Shown here in pieces: positions 46,225 through 55,173 of a stretch of DNA of 64,000 bases; within the stretch, counting starts at the first letter, position 1, and every line of letters begins with the position of its first letter. The translations under genes were made by a program, and so were the position numbers. The DNA comes from Isosphaera pallida ATCC 43644. Its GTDB lineage: Bacteria > Planctomycetota > Planctomycetia > Isosphaerales > Isosphaeraceae. A model generated the notes under the pieces. It was given only the letters and a program-made list of their open reading frames with translations, was not told the origin of the DNA and did not search any database. Location of the stretch: the NCBI RefSeq assembly GCF_000186345.1, contig NC_014962.1, positions 1,736,001 to 1,800,000 on the forward strand, given 5' to 3'.

Positions 46225-47565
46225 ATGCTAAACCGCCGCGCCTTTGTCCGCGCCGGAGCTGCCGCCACGATGGCCGGAACCTGGGGTTTGAGTCGGACTG
46301 AGCACGTCGTCTCGGCCGCTCCGGCGGTTCACACCGCCCGGCGGGTACTTCCCACGTTCAAAACCGCTCTGATTGGTTCGGGCTGGTGGGGACGCAACAT
46401 TTTGCGCGAAGCGGTTGCTTCGGGACGTTGCAAACCCGTGGCGCTGGCCGACGTGGATCAAAACCAACTCAAACCAGCCCTTTCCGAAGCCGAATCCTAT
46501 GGCATGGGCCGCCCCAAAGGCTACAAGGACTATCTCGAACTGCTGGACCGCGAAAAGCCTGAGATCGTCATCGTCGCCACTCCCGATCACTGGCATCCCC
46601 TAGCGACCATCGACGCCCTTAAAGCCGGGGCGCACGTCTACGTGGAAAAGCCGATCGGTCATACCATCCGCGAAGGCCGCGCGATGGTTCAGACCGCCCG
46701 CGCTACCGGCAAAATCGTCCAGGTCGGCACTCACCGTCGAGTCTCGCCCCACAACGTCTCCGGGATGGAATTCCTTAAGTCGGGCAAGCTCGGCAAAATC
46801 GGCATGGTTCGCGCCTTCGTCCACTATCCTGGCGGCCCCGGCACCCCCATTCCCGACTCCGACCCGCCCGCCGGTCTCGACTGGGATATGTGGTGCGGAC
46901 CCGCCCCGTTGGTGCCTTTCAATCGCGCCATTCACCCTAAAGGCTTCCGTCAGTTCCTCCACTTCGCCAACGGCCAACTCGGCGACTGGGGGATTCACTG
47001 GATGGATCAAATCCTTTGGTGGACCGAGGAACGTTATCCCAAGTCGATCAGTTCCACTGGCGGACGATTCATCAAAGTGGACAACACCGACGCCCCCGAC
47101 ACCCAAGTGGCTCAGTTCCAGTTCGACTCCTTCACCGCCGTCTGGGAGCATCGACTCTACGGCGCGAATAACGCCGAGAAGACCAACATCGGTTGTTATT
47201 TCTACGGCACCGAGGGCACCTTCCACATGGGTTGGCTGGACGGTTGGACCTTCTACCCCAACGATTCCCGTAAAGCCGTCATCCATCAAGACCCCATGCT
47301 CAACGAGCCAGACGCCCAAAACATCAAGGAACTCTGGGCCGACTTCCTGGACGCCATCGACCATCAACGCCCACCGGTCTGCGACATCGAGATCGGCCAT
47401 CGCTCCACTAACATGAGCCTCCTGGCCATGATCGCGCTCAAACTGGGCCGCACCTTGAATTGGGACGGCCGCACCGAAACCTTCATCAACGACTCCGAAG
47501 CCAACGCCTTGTTGGAACGTCCCTATCGCGCCCCTTACGTCTATCCCAAGATCGACCATGTCTGA
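46225..47565 (+). CDS. Tat-exported Gfo/Idh/MocA oxidoreductase
   Basis: 446 residues. The N-terminus LNRRAFVRAGAAATMAG is a twin-arginine signal, so the folded, cofactor-loaded enzyme is exported. The Rossmann motif is ALIGSGWWGRNILREAV, with ADVDQNQLKP, then VATPDHWHPLATIDALKAGAHVYVEKPIGHT holding the EKP motif. GDWGIHWMDQILWWTEE lies in the second domain. ATG 46225 has GGGAG with a 7-base spacer. It leads a plus-strand unit with a Tat-exported sugar-isomerase-like protein 57 bases downstream. Probably oxidises a sugar or cyclitol; substrate unknown. Confidence 0.92.
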   Translation: MLNRRAFVRAGAAATMAGTWGLSRTEHVVSAAPAVHTARRVLPTFKTALIGSGWWGRNILREAVASGRCKPVALADVDQNQLKPALSEAESYGMGRPKGYKDYLELLDREKPEIVIVATPDHWHPLATIDALKAGAHVYVEKPIGHTIREGRAMVQTARATGKIVQVGTHRRVSPHNVSGMEFLKSGKLGKIGMVRAFVHYPGGPGTPIPDSDPPAGLDWDMWCGPAPLVPFNRAIHPKGFRQFLHFANGQLGDWGIHWMDQILWWTEERYPKSISSTGGRFIKVDNTDAPDTQVAQFQFDSFTAVWEHRLYGANNAEKTNIGCYFYGTEGTFHMGWLDGWTFYPNDSRKAVIHQDPMLNEPDAQNIKELWADFLDAIDHQRPPVCDIEIGHRSTNMSLLAMIALKLGRTLNWDGRTETFINDSEANALLERPYRAPYVYPKIDHV

Positions 47566-47622
47566 GGCCCCAATCAACCATAGATCTTCTTCCCTGCCTT
47601 GCTTTCTAGGTGAGATCCTTCG

Positions 47623-48534
47623 ATGAACCGTCGCCAATTCGTCGCTGCGAGCCTTGCTAGCGCCACGGCCCTACAGGTCCACCCCGCCTCGGCGAGTTCC
47701 AACCACATTGGGGCCGCCGGGCGGTTCAAGCTGGCTTACGCCCCCCACTTCGGCATGTTTCGCGCTTCGGCCGGCGAGGATCTGATCGACCAACTCAAGT
47801 TCATGGCCGATCAGGGTTTTACCGCCCTGGAGGACAACCCGATGAAGGGACGTCCCATCCAGGAACAGGAGCGCATCGCGTCCGAACTCGAACGTCTCAA
47901 GATGCGCATGGGCGTCTTCGTTGCTCATGGCGACTTCAAGAGGCCCACCTTCGCTTCCGGCGACAAGGCTATGGCCGACCAAGTCCTCAAGGACATCGCC
48001 GACTCGATCGAGGTCGCCAAGCGGGTCAACGCCACGTGGATGACCGTGGTTCCCGGCGCGTTCGATCCCCGGCTGGAACCCGGCTACCAAACCGCCAACG
48101 TCGTGGAGCTTTTGCGTCGTTGTGTGGAACTCTGCGAACCGGCTGGGGTCGTCATGGTCCTGGAGCCGCTCAACCCCTGGCGGGATCATCCTGGCTTGTT
48201 CCTGACCAAAGCCCCTCAAGCCTACGAAATTTGCCGGGCGGTCAATTCGCCTTCCTGTAAAATCCTCTTCGATATTTATCATCAGCAGATCACCGAAGGC
48301 AACCTGATTCCTAACATCGAACGCTGCTGGAATGAAATTGGTTACTTCCAAACCGGCGACAACCCCGGCCGAAAGGAACCAACCACGGGTGAAATCAACT
48401 ACAAAACTATCTTCAAATTCCTTTACTCCAAGGGCTACGACGGCATCATCGGCATGGAACACGGCAACTCTCGCCCCGGAGTCGAAGGCGAACAAGCCGT
48501 CATCAACGCCTATCTCGAATGCGACTCGTTCTAA
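47623..48534 (+). CDS. Tat-exported sugar-phosphate isomerase/epimerase-like TIM barrel protein
   Basis: 303 residues of the xylose-isomerase-like TIM-barrel superfamily, closest to hydroxypyruvate isomerase-like proteins. The Tat signal is MNRRQFVAASLASATALQVHPASA. Metal-binding strands are visible: VVMVLEPLNPW (Glu), CKILFDIYHQQITEGN (Asp and His) and GIIGMEHGNSRPG (Glu). AGGTGAG precedes ATG 47623. It is 57 bases downstream of the Tat-exported oxidoreductase, so the two likely act in one extracytoplasmic sugar-conversion step. Substrate unknown. Confidence 0.88.
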   Translation: MNRRQFVAASLASATALQVHPASASSNHIGAAGRFKLAYAPHFGMFRASAGEDLIDQLKFMADQGFTALEDNPMKGRPIQEQERIASELERLKMRMGVFVAHGDFKRPTFASGDKAMADQVLKDIADSIEVAKRVNATWMTVVPGAFDPRLEPGYQTANVVELLRRCVELCEPAGVVMVLEPLNPWRDHPGLFLTKAPQAYEICRAVNSPSCKILFDIYHQQITEGNLIPNIERCWNEIGYFQTGDNPGRKEPTTGEINYKTIFKFLYSKGYDGIIGMEHGNSRPGVEGEQAVINAYLECDSF

Positions 48535-48633
48535 GACTGTTCCCTCCTTGATGCCTTCGCAGCCAACCTCATCGCCGAGGCGGAGAATTCGCTCGTCTCA
48601 AGCCTCTTGTCACGATTACCAGGAGCTCCATCG

Positions 48634-49098
48634 ATGTTGATCGTGCATCACTTTCGTCATCGCGTTGGCTCGCTGATGTTGGTCACATTCGTCTGCGCCA
48701 CGCTTGCAACCTCGAATCACGCCACCCGCGCTCAACCGCCCGACCCGAACTCCAACGACCAACTCATCGCCATGCAAGGGGTTTGGTATTCGACCGACTC
48801 TAGCGGCGAAACCCGTTGGACCTTCAAGGGAAACCTCCTCGAAGTCGATTCGCCCACCCGAGATTACAAATTCCGAATCACCCTTGACGCTCAGGCCAAA
48901 CCCCACAAGCACTTCGATTTCGAGGCTCTGGAGGACTCCCCGAATTCACCAGGCGCGAAGTCGCTGGGAATCTACAAGTTCGACGGTCCTCAGAAGCTGT
49001 TCATCTGTTTTGCCGTCCCAGGCGCTTCCCGTCCTAAGGCGTTCGCCAACGAGATGTTTGAAACGTTCGTGTTTGAATTGTCTCGCCGGCCGGACTAG
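48634..49098 (+). CDS. Exported TIGR03067-like protein
   Basis: 154-residue exported protein. AGGAG lies 8 bases before ATG 48634, and a signal peptide follows (RVGSLMLVTFVCATLATSNHATRAQ). The mature domain begins LIAMQGVWYSTDSSGET and contains LGIYKFDGPQKLFICFAVPGASRPKAF, matching the planctomycete TIGR03067 domain (W-x-V near the start and a late C-x-A-x-P-G-x-x-RP). This family is lineage-specific and of unknown function. It follows the isomerase-like gene by 100 bases on the same strand. Confidence 0.78.
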   Translation: MLIVHHFRHRVGSLMLVTFVCATLATSNHATRAQPPDPNSNDQLIAMQGVWYSTDSSGETRWTFKGNLLEVDSPTRDYKFRITLDAQAKPHKHFDFEALEDSPNSPGAKSLGIYKFDGPQKLFICFAVPGASRPKAFANEMFETFVFELSRRPD

Positions 49099-49556
49099 GC
49101 TGTGCTGCCAATCCTGGCGGGAAGATCGGCACCGAAGTCGTTCCAACCCCAGACCAATTTTGCAGAGGCGACTCAATCACTTGATTGAGGCCCATGCTTC
49201 CCCGACCCCGCCGGAGTCGCTCCCCAAGCCCAGGGCTTTGGAAACGACCTCGTCAGGGTCGGAACCTACGGAATCGATTGGGAACGAGTCGCGTCTGCTC
49301 GCGTTCTCATATTGGACCTTGGATGGAACGACCTGGGTGATGGTCAGCATAGCCCCACCCACCCCTCGATCATCGCGGATCACGCGGGGAATTGCTTGAG
49401 GGCATCGTGGTGCGGTGGTCGGATTGTCGTGACTGACTCCTTACTTATCCAAGCCGGTTTGAGCCTGTTGCGTCAACGTGCTTCGCAAAAACCAGATTCG
49501 GGTGATGCAACCATAGACGCGACGCGGTTATTGTTGGTTTCGGCGGCGGGGCGAGA
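49099..49556. other. Intergenic region between convergent genes
   Basis: 458 bases with no supported gene. Short open frames exist but none has a ribosome-binding site or recognisable product, and no strong terminator hairpin was found. Confidence 0.45.
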
Positions 49557-51236
49557 TTATGGGGTAGAGGGAGAGGGAATTCGATCCGGTTCGATCGCTG
49601 CGAAGGTGCGGAGGATCGTTTCGACCTCACGGCGGAACGGTTCGGCGGCCTCACCGTCGGGGACGATCGCCTCGGCGTAAAGACCTCCGCGGGGAGGATC
49701 GTTGACGACGTAGCCGTAGAACAATAACGGCAGGTCCTCGTCATTGAAAGGACCGGCCGCGGGACCCCCTCTAGGATCTGCCGGGGCGAACCGAGCGCTG
49801 AAGCGTTGACCAGGACGAATTGCCCATTCCTCGAAGTCGAGGCGATCCGTTGCTCCGGGCTTGAAGGGAACCTGTTCCTTTTTCCAAGCGTCGAACCGTC
49901 CGCGACGTTGGGCTTCTAGATCGACCGTCTGGTCGGGGAAGATTTGCAGACTCAGCACAAACGGCCCGCCGGGACGAACTCGAACCAAGTCGAATCCGTT
50001 GGTTCGTGGGTTGAGGATTGGCTGAAGGTCTGGCGGAGCGAGTACCTGGAACCGACCGCTCGGCTCGACCAATTGGAGCCAGCTGTTTTGAATCGTGGGC
50101 CGGGGGGGAGCGCTGATCGGCAACAGAGTTGCCCGCGCTTGGTTGTCGTAACGCCGGTTGAGCACCATGAGGCGTTCCAACACTCGACGGCGTTCTAGTG
50201 CGGAACCGGATTCGGCTTGCGGCGGGATGGGAGCAGAAGTCGCCTCGCTGGGCAAAGGTTGAGCGAACACCTGGCTGAGGGCAATTTTGACGATCGACCC
50301 ACGCGCGTTGATCACGGTGTCGGCCCGAGTGGTGCCGGAGGACGGGTCGAGGGCGAGGTTGAGCTGTTCGTCCAGACCAGGGGGACGATCGATCAACTCG
50401 AAGTCATATTCGACCCGGACTTTGAGCGCGTACTGTGACGGATCGCCCGAGGCGGCCCGATCTTCGACCAAAAACACGGCGATCCGTCGATTGGGGCTGT
50501 CTCCCGGCTTGATTGCGTCAAAGGTCACCCGTGGATCCTGGTTGCGTTCCACTTGAGCGGGATTGAGCGAAAGCGTGGCGGTTTGACTCAGACGCCACGA
50601 TTCTCCCACTCGCACCGGTAACGGTGTGACGAGGTTGGAAAGGCCAGGTAGAAATGGCTGAGTGGCCGCCAGCCGCGCTTCTTCGTAGCGGAGCGGTCGC
50701 GCGACGTTGAGTTGGATGAGTTGAAGACCGACTCCTCCCTCTGTATCCCGTCTGCACCAGAGGGTCAGATTCTCCAACGGCTTGGTCAAAGACGTTTGGG
50801 CCGCGTCCACCTGGGACGACTCGTAGCGACGCACCACCGCCGACACTGCCTGACGATGATCGACCATCGCCGGGCGCTCCGAGTACACGAACTTTTGCTT
50901 GGCTTGATTCACCGAACCGGCGATCGGCTTGAAGGTCTCGGTTTGAGGATCATACACCTCGTCCCGAATCGTAATGGTTTCGACCAACGTCACCCGATAC
51001 TGGGGCGAATTGGTTTTGAGATCTTGGCCGGGCGGCAGCCCGTAACTTTCGCGGAACCGCAATGCAACGGGAACTGTGCCGCGGGGCGCGACTCGTTTGG
51101 GCTGCTCCTCAATCACCTGTGCCGAGGCGTTCCTGGCAACCCAAGCGGCATCGGCCAGCGAGGCGACCACCGCGAGAACCCCTCCACTCAGGAAACGAAC
51201 CACGCGGTATGATCGAGCAGGCGGACGGGCATTCAT
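49557..51236 (-). CDS. Exported protein of unknown function
   Basis: 559-residue protein. A basic N-terminus and hydrophobic segment (VVRFLSGGVLAVVASLADA) form a signal peptide, followed by VARNASAQ. The rest is soluble, with alternating beta-strand-like stretches, for example YRVTLVETITIRDEVYDPQTETF, LENLTLWCRRDTEGGVGLQLI, VRVGESWRLSQTATLSL and YALKVRVEYDFELID. The C-terminal 150 residues include FQVLAPPDLQPIL and a DEDLPLLFYGYVVND region. No known domain is recognised. It lies 269 bases downstream of gyrA on the same strand and is probably an independent gene. Confidence 0.78.
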   Translation of the reverse strand: MNARPPARSYRVVRFLSGGVLAVVASLADAAWVARNASAQVIEEQPKRVAPRGTVPVALRFRESYGLPPGQDLKTNSPQYRVTLVETITIRDEVYDPQTETFKPIAGSVNQAKQKFVYSERPAMVDHRQAVSAVVRRYESSQVDAAQTSLTKPLENLTLWCRRDTEGGVGLQLIQLNVARPLRYEEARLAATQPFLPGLSNLVTPLPVRVGESWRLSQTATLSLNPAQVERNQDPRVTFDAIKPGDSPNRRIAVFLVEDRAASGDPSQYALKVRVEYDFELIDRPPGLDEQLNLALDPSSGTTRADTVINARGSIVKIALSQVFAQPLPSEATSAPIPPQAESGSALERRRVLERLMVLNRRYDNQARATLLPISAPPRPTIQNSWLQLVEPSGRFQVLAPPDLQPILNPRTNGFDLVRVRPGGPFVLSLQIFPDQTVDLEAQRRGRFDAWKKEQVPFKPGATDRLDFEEWAIRPGQRFSARFAPADPRGGPAAGPFNDEDLPLLFYGYVVNDPPRGGLYAEAIVPDGEAAEPFRREVETILRTFAAIEPDRIPSPSTP

Positions 51237-51437
51237 GGACGCGGTTCCTTGTCATTGAACCGACTCAAGCAAGAGAACGGAGCCAGGACCTGGGAGCGAC
51301 GCGACTCAAAAGCCGTTCCTCTCCGTACCAACAAACCGGCCGCGACTGCAAGTCGCTTCTTCTACGTTCGGTCGGCGGAGGGCCTTTCCGAGCATCTGCT
51401 TCGCGCTTCATCGCTTCATGGGAACGATCCACCTGGT

Positions 51438-51456
51438 AGGGGGCGAATCGCCCCCT
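51438..51456. terminator. Hairpin downstream of gyrA
   Basis: Perfect 7-bp stem AGGGGGC/GCCCCCT with a 5-base loop, 49 bases beyond the gyrA stop. No T-run follows on the minus strand, so termination is inferred from position. Confidence 0.45.
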
Positions 51457-51504
51457 TCGATTTGATCTGGATCGGGTGTGGTGAGACTCAGGCAAGTTGT
51501 TGAG

Positions 51505-54249
51505 TTAGTCGTCGGCGGCGACACCATCGTCCTCGGCCGGTTCCAGACCGTCCCCGCCGGTGTCGAAGGGAATTTCCTCCTCCTTCTCGTGGGATGCGGA
51601 GTCCGTTCCAGACAGGTCGTCCAAAGCAAGAATCCCGTTGGCGAGGAGGCGATCGGAAGGAGCGAGAGGCGGAGCGTTCGAGTCGGGTGGCGGCTCGACT
51701 TCGGCGACATCGGGTTGGTCTTGGGAGAGTTCGGATTCGGGCAATTTGGCCAAAGCGACGACCCGATCTCCTTCATCAACCCGGATCAACCTGACCCCTT
51801 GGGTATTGCGGCCAATGTCGCGGGTTTCGCTCAAACCAGTGCGGATGAGGATCCCGCGCTCGGTAGTGAGCATGACCTCGTCGGCGTCGGTGACTTTGGC
51901 GATCGCCACCACTGGGCCATTGCGTTCGGTGGTTTTGATGTCGATAAGTCCCTTGCCGCCTCGATGTTGGGCGCGATATTCGGACAGGCGGGTTCGCTTG
52001 CCGAAGCCGTTGGAGCAGACGGTCAAGAGGCTGGCCGGATCGTCGGGGCCGTTGGCGACGACCATGCCGACCACCTGGTCGTCCCCTTCCAGACGAATGC
52101 CGCGGACCCCGCAGGCGGGCCGTCCCATTGGTCGGACGTCCGATTCCTCAAAGCGGATTGCCATGCCATTGCGGGTGCTGAGAATGACATGGTCGCCGGG
52201 TTGGGTGCGGGCCACGGCGATGAGTTGGTCGCCCTCTTCGAGACCCAGCGCGATGATCCCGCCACGTTGGGGACGCGAGTAGGCGGAAAGCGGCGTCTTC
52301 TTGACGGTGCCGCGACGGGTCGCCATGAACAGGAATTCGTTATCGGGGAAGCGCCGCACCGGGATGACGCCGGTGATGCGTTCGCCCTCGCGCAGTTCCA
52401 GAAGGTTGACGATCGCCCGACCGGTGGCAGTGCGGGGAGCGATCGGCACGTCGTACACCTTGAGCCAATGGATAAGGCCTTGGTCGGTGAAGAAGAGGAG
52501 ATAGTCGTGGGTTAGCGCTACGAACATGTGGGCCAAGAAGTCCCCCTCCTTGGTCCCCGCGGCGGTCTTGCCCCGTCCGCCCCGCCCTTGGGCGCGGTAG
52601 GTTGAGGGCGGCAATCGCTTGATGTAGCCGCCGTCAGTGATGGTGACCACCATGTACTCCTCGCGGATCAACGCCTCCTTGTCGTAGCTGCCCAGTTCCT
52701 CGTCGCTGATGACCGTGCGGCGGGGATCGGCGTATTTCCGCTTGAGTTCTTCGAGGTCGGCCTTGATGATCTCCCGCACTCGGACCTCGCGGGCCAGGAT
52801 GTCCTCCGCATCGGCGATGGCGGCGCGAAGTTCGCGGTATTCGGCCACGAGCTTATCGAGCTCCAGCCCGGTAAGCTGTTGGAGCCGCATCGCCAAAATC
52901 GCGTCGGCCTGGTTGCGGGTCAGCCCGGTCGTGGCCTGGGCCTCGGGGTCGTTGAGCGCTCGACGCATCACGTCGGGACCAACTGCCATGCCCATCAGAC
53001 GTGTGCGGGCTTCGGTCGGGTTGGGGCTGGAACGGATGATATGGATGATCTCGTCGATCATGTCCAGCGCGATCAGCAACCCTTCAACCACGTGCGCCCG
53101 CGCCCGGTCGCGTCTGAGAAGGAACGCGGTGCGACGACGGATCACGTTAGCCCGGTGATCGAGATAAATTTTGAGCAATTCGCGGAGTGTCAGGGTCTTC
53201 GGGCGGCCGTCCACCAGCGCCAGCATGATAACACCGAAGGTGTCCTGAAGCGGCGAATACTGGTAGAGCTGGTTGAGGATCACGTTGGGATCCTCGTTGC
53301 GTTTGAGCTTGACGACGATCCGCACCGGCTGGCGACGATCGGACTCGTCCACCACGTCGGCAATCCCCTTGATTCGATCGGTGTTGACCAAATCACCCAG
53401 CTTTTTGAGCAGGGGTTCCTTCATAAGTTGGTAGGGGATTTCGGTAAAGACGATTTGAGTGCGGCCGTCGCGGGTCTCCTCGACGACATGCTTGGCGCGG
53501 AGGACGATTCGGCCCCGTCCGGTCAAGTAGGCTTCGCGGATGCCCATACGCCCGCAAATGACCCCGCCGGTAGGGAAATCGGGACCGGGCAGCTTTTCAA
53601 TCAGGTCCTCGAAGTCGATCGCCGGGTTGTCGATGAGGGCGATCAGGGCGTCGCAGACTTCGCCGAGGTTGTGGGGCGGGATCGAAGTGGCCATCCCCAC
53701 GGCAATACCACCCGAGCCATTGACCAGCAGGTTGGGGAACCGCGCGGGCAAAACCCGCGGCTCCTGGTGCTTTTCGTCGTAGGAAGGTTGAAAATCCACC
53801 GTGTCAAGTTTGATATCGTCAAGCATCTCGGCGGCCACTGGGCTGAGTTTCGCCTCGGTGTAGCGCATCGCCGCCGGGGGCAGACCGTGGATTGAGCCAA
53901 AGTTGCCTTGGCCGGTCACCAAAAGGTGCCGCATATTCCACCACTGGGCCATCCGTGCCAGGGTGGGGTAGATCGAGTTGTCGCCGTGGGGGTGGTAGCG
54001 CTTCATCGTCTCGCCGACGATGCCCGCGCACTTGGAGGTCGAGCCGCCGGGGGTGAGGCCTAGATCGAGCATGGCAGCCAAAATCCGCCGCTGCGACGGT
54101 TTGAGGCCGTCGCGGGCGTCCGGCAAGGCGCGGCTGACAATAACCGACATCGCGTAGGTGAGGTAACTCTCTTTGAGTTCCTCCTCGATGTTCAGCGGCA
54201 GCGGCTCCCGGGGTTCCGACGGCGGCGGGGTTGCGACGGCGATGGACAC
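51505..54249 (-). CDS. gyrA: DNA gyrase subunit A
   Basis: Cleaving and DNA-wrapping subunit of gyrase, 914 residues. The catalytic Tyr is Y130 in AAMRYTEAKLS (E. coli Y122, offset 8). The winged-helix and tower domains follow, e.g. ARFPNLLVNGSGGIAVGMATSIPPHNL, and the C-terminal beta-pinwheel starts near residue 510 with a GyrA-box-like QGRGGRGKTA; a second QHRGGKG occurs later, supporting gyrase over topoisomerase IV. At the positions of E. coli S83 and D87 this protein has N91 and P95 (HPHGDNSIYPTLARM). The C-terminus ends in an acidic tail (EPAEDDGVAADD). gyrB is not adjacent. Confidence 0.96.
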   Translation of the reverse strand: MSIAVATPPPSEPREPLPLNIEEELKESYLTYAMSVIVSRALPDARDGLKPSQRRILAAMLDLGLTPGGSTSKCAGIVGETMKRYHPHGDNSIYPTLARMAQWWNMRHLLVTGQGNFGSIHGLPPAAMRYTEAKLSPVAAEMLDDIKLDTVDFQPSYDEKHQEPRVLPARFPNLLVNGSGGIAVGMATSIPPHNLGEVCDALIALIDNPAIDFEDLIEKLPGPDFPTGGVICGRMGIREAYLTGRGRIVLRAKHVVEETRDGRTQIVFTEIPYQLMKEPLLKKLGDLVNTDRIKGIADVVDESDRRQPVRIVVKLKRNEDPNVILNQLYQYSPLQDTFGVIMLALVDGRPKTLTLRELLKIYLDHRANVIRRRTAFLLRRDRARAHVVEGLLIALDMIDEIIHIIRSSPNPTEARTRLMGMAVGPDVMRRALNDPEAQATTGLTRNQADAILAMRLQQLTGLELDKLVAEYRELRAAIADAEDILAREVRVREIIKADLEELKRKYADPRRTVISDEELGSYDKEALIREEYMVVTITDGGYIKRLPPSTYRAQGRGGRGKTAAGTKEGDFLAHMFVALTHDYLLFFTDQGLIHWLKVYDVPIAPRTATGRAIVNLLELREGERITGVIPVRRFPDNEFLFMATRRGTVKKTPLSAYSRPQRGGIIALGLEEGDQLIAVARTQPGDHVILSTRNGMAIRFEESDVRPMGRPACGVRGIRLEGDDQVVGMVVANGPDDPASLLTVCSNGFGKRTRLSEYRAQHRGGKGLIDIKTTERNGPVVAIAKVTDADEVMLTTERGILIRTGLSETRDIGRNTQGVRLIRVDEGDRVVALAKLPESELSQDQPDVAEVEPPPDSNAPPLAPSDRLLANGILALDDLSGTDSASHEKEEEIPFDTGGDGLEPAEDDGVAADD

Positions 54250-54355
54250 GTCCTCAATTCCTCTCGACTCGATCCCACTTCATGGCTCGACGCGCTTGTG
54301 CCCATCAAGACCACGTCACTGCTTGGTCGATTGTACACGATCACCCCTTCCCAAT

Positions 54356-55006
54356 TCAACCGGTCCGCGTCTCGGTGGAGATGGTTCTGGACTCGCGCGC
54401 TGCGCCATTGGATTTGCCGCGTTCGACCCCGGGAATGACGGTGGCGGGGTCATCGGGCAGTTCGACCGAGCCGACGGTGGAACAGACTTCCAGACGTTGG
54501 CGGCTTTGGTCGATCAGGTGGCCGACGTAAGCCATTTCCTGAAGGCTAGTGTGAATCGCCAGACGGGTTTCCCCCAGAAGTTGCACACTGGCTCCCAGCA
54601 GCGAAGCGCACCCACACAAACCCAAAATCACCACTGGCCAATCGAAGCTCCAGGAGAGGGCGGCCGTCACGCCGATGGCCACTCCGGTGGAAAGCAATAG
54701 CGCGATGCCAGTATAAATGAGAGTCAAAGCGGATCGAAGTTTCACCACGCGCCGTCCCAATCGCGACAATTGATCAATGATGACCCGTAAACGAGTGTTG
54801 TCTATCGGTTCGGAGGAACTGTGTCGAGTCATCGACTCCACTTCAGCGCTGAGTTGGCGAACCCGGTCCACCACTCGGCTCAACCGCGTCGAAGTCGAGG
54901 CCGCCAACGAGGACGAGCCGGTGAGCAACAACGCGGGGGTGATCATCGCCGTGAGAACTTCGAGCGCGTAGGACTTCCCCACGCTGGAGAGCAACTCGCC
55001 AGACAT
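54356..55006 (-). CDS. DUF2721 membrane protein
   Basis: 216 residues. N-terminal ALEVLTAMITPALLLTGSSSLAASTSTRLSRVVDRVRQL matches the DUF2721 opening (I-S-P-A-L-L-type segment followed by R-L-x-R-x-x-D-R). Two further hydrophobic helices are ALTLIYTGIALLLSTGVAIGV and WPVVILGLCGCASLLGASVQLL. The last 35 residues are soluble. Cytoplasmic-membrane protein of unknown function. It ends about 107 bases upstream of the gyrA start on the same strand. Confidence 0.82.
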   Translation of the reverse strand: MSGELLSSVGKSYALEVLTAMITPALLLTGSSSLAASTSTRLSRVVDRVRQLSAEVESMTRHSSSEPIDNTRLRVIIDQLSRLGRRVVKLRSALTLIYTGIALLLSTGVAIGVTAALSWSFDWPVVILGLCGCASLLGASVQLLGETRLAIHTSLQEMAYVGHLIDQSRQRLEVCSTVGSVELPDDPATVIPGVERGKSNGAARESRTISTETRTG

Positions 55007-55173
55007 GAACTTATCCCTTGATGAGCATAGTCATTAAAGTGTGGGGAAGTGGAAACGACGCGGCCAAAGCGGTGACTGCATGAGTCAAGCCGACCAACCG
55101 AGCTGGTGGGGCGACTCAGTTGTTCCTGGGGGGTTCTCGACGGCACGCGACGCTTGATCACGTCAGACCACCA

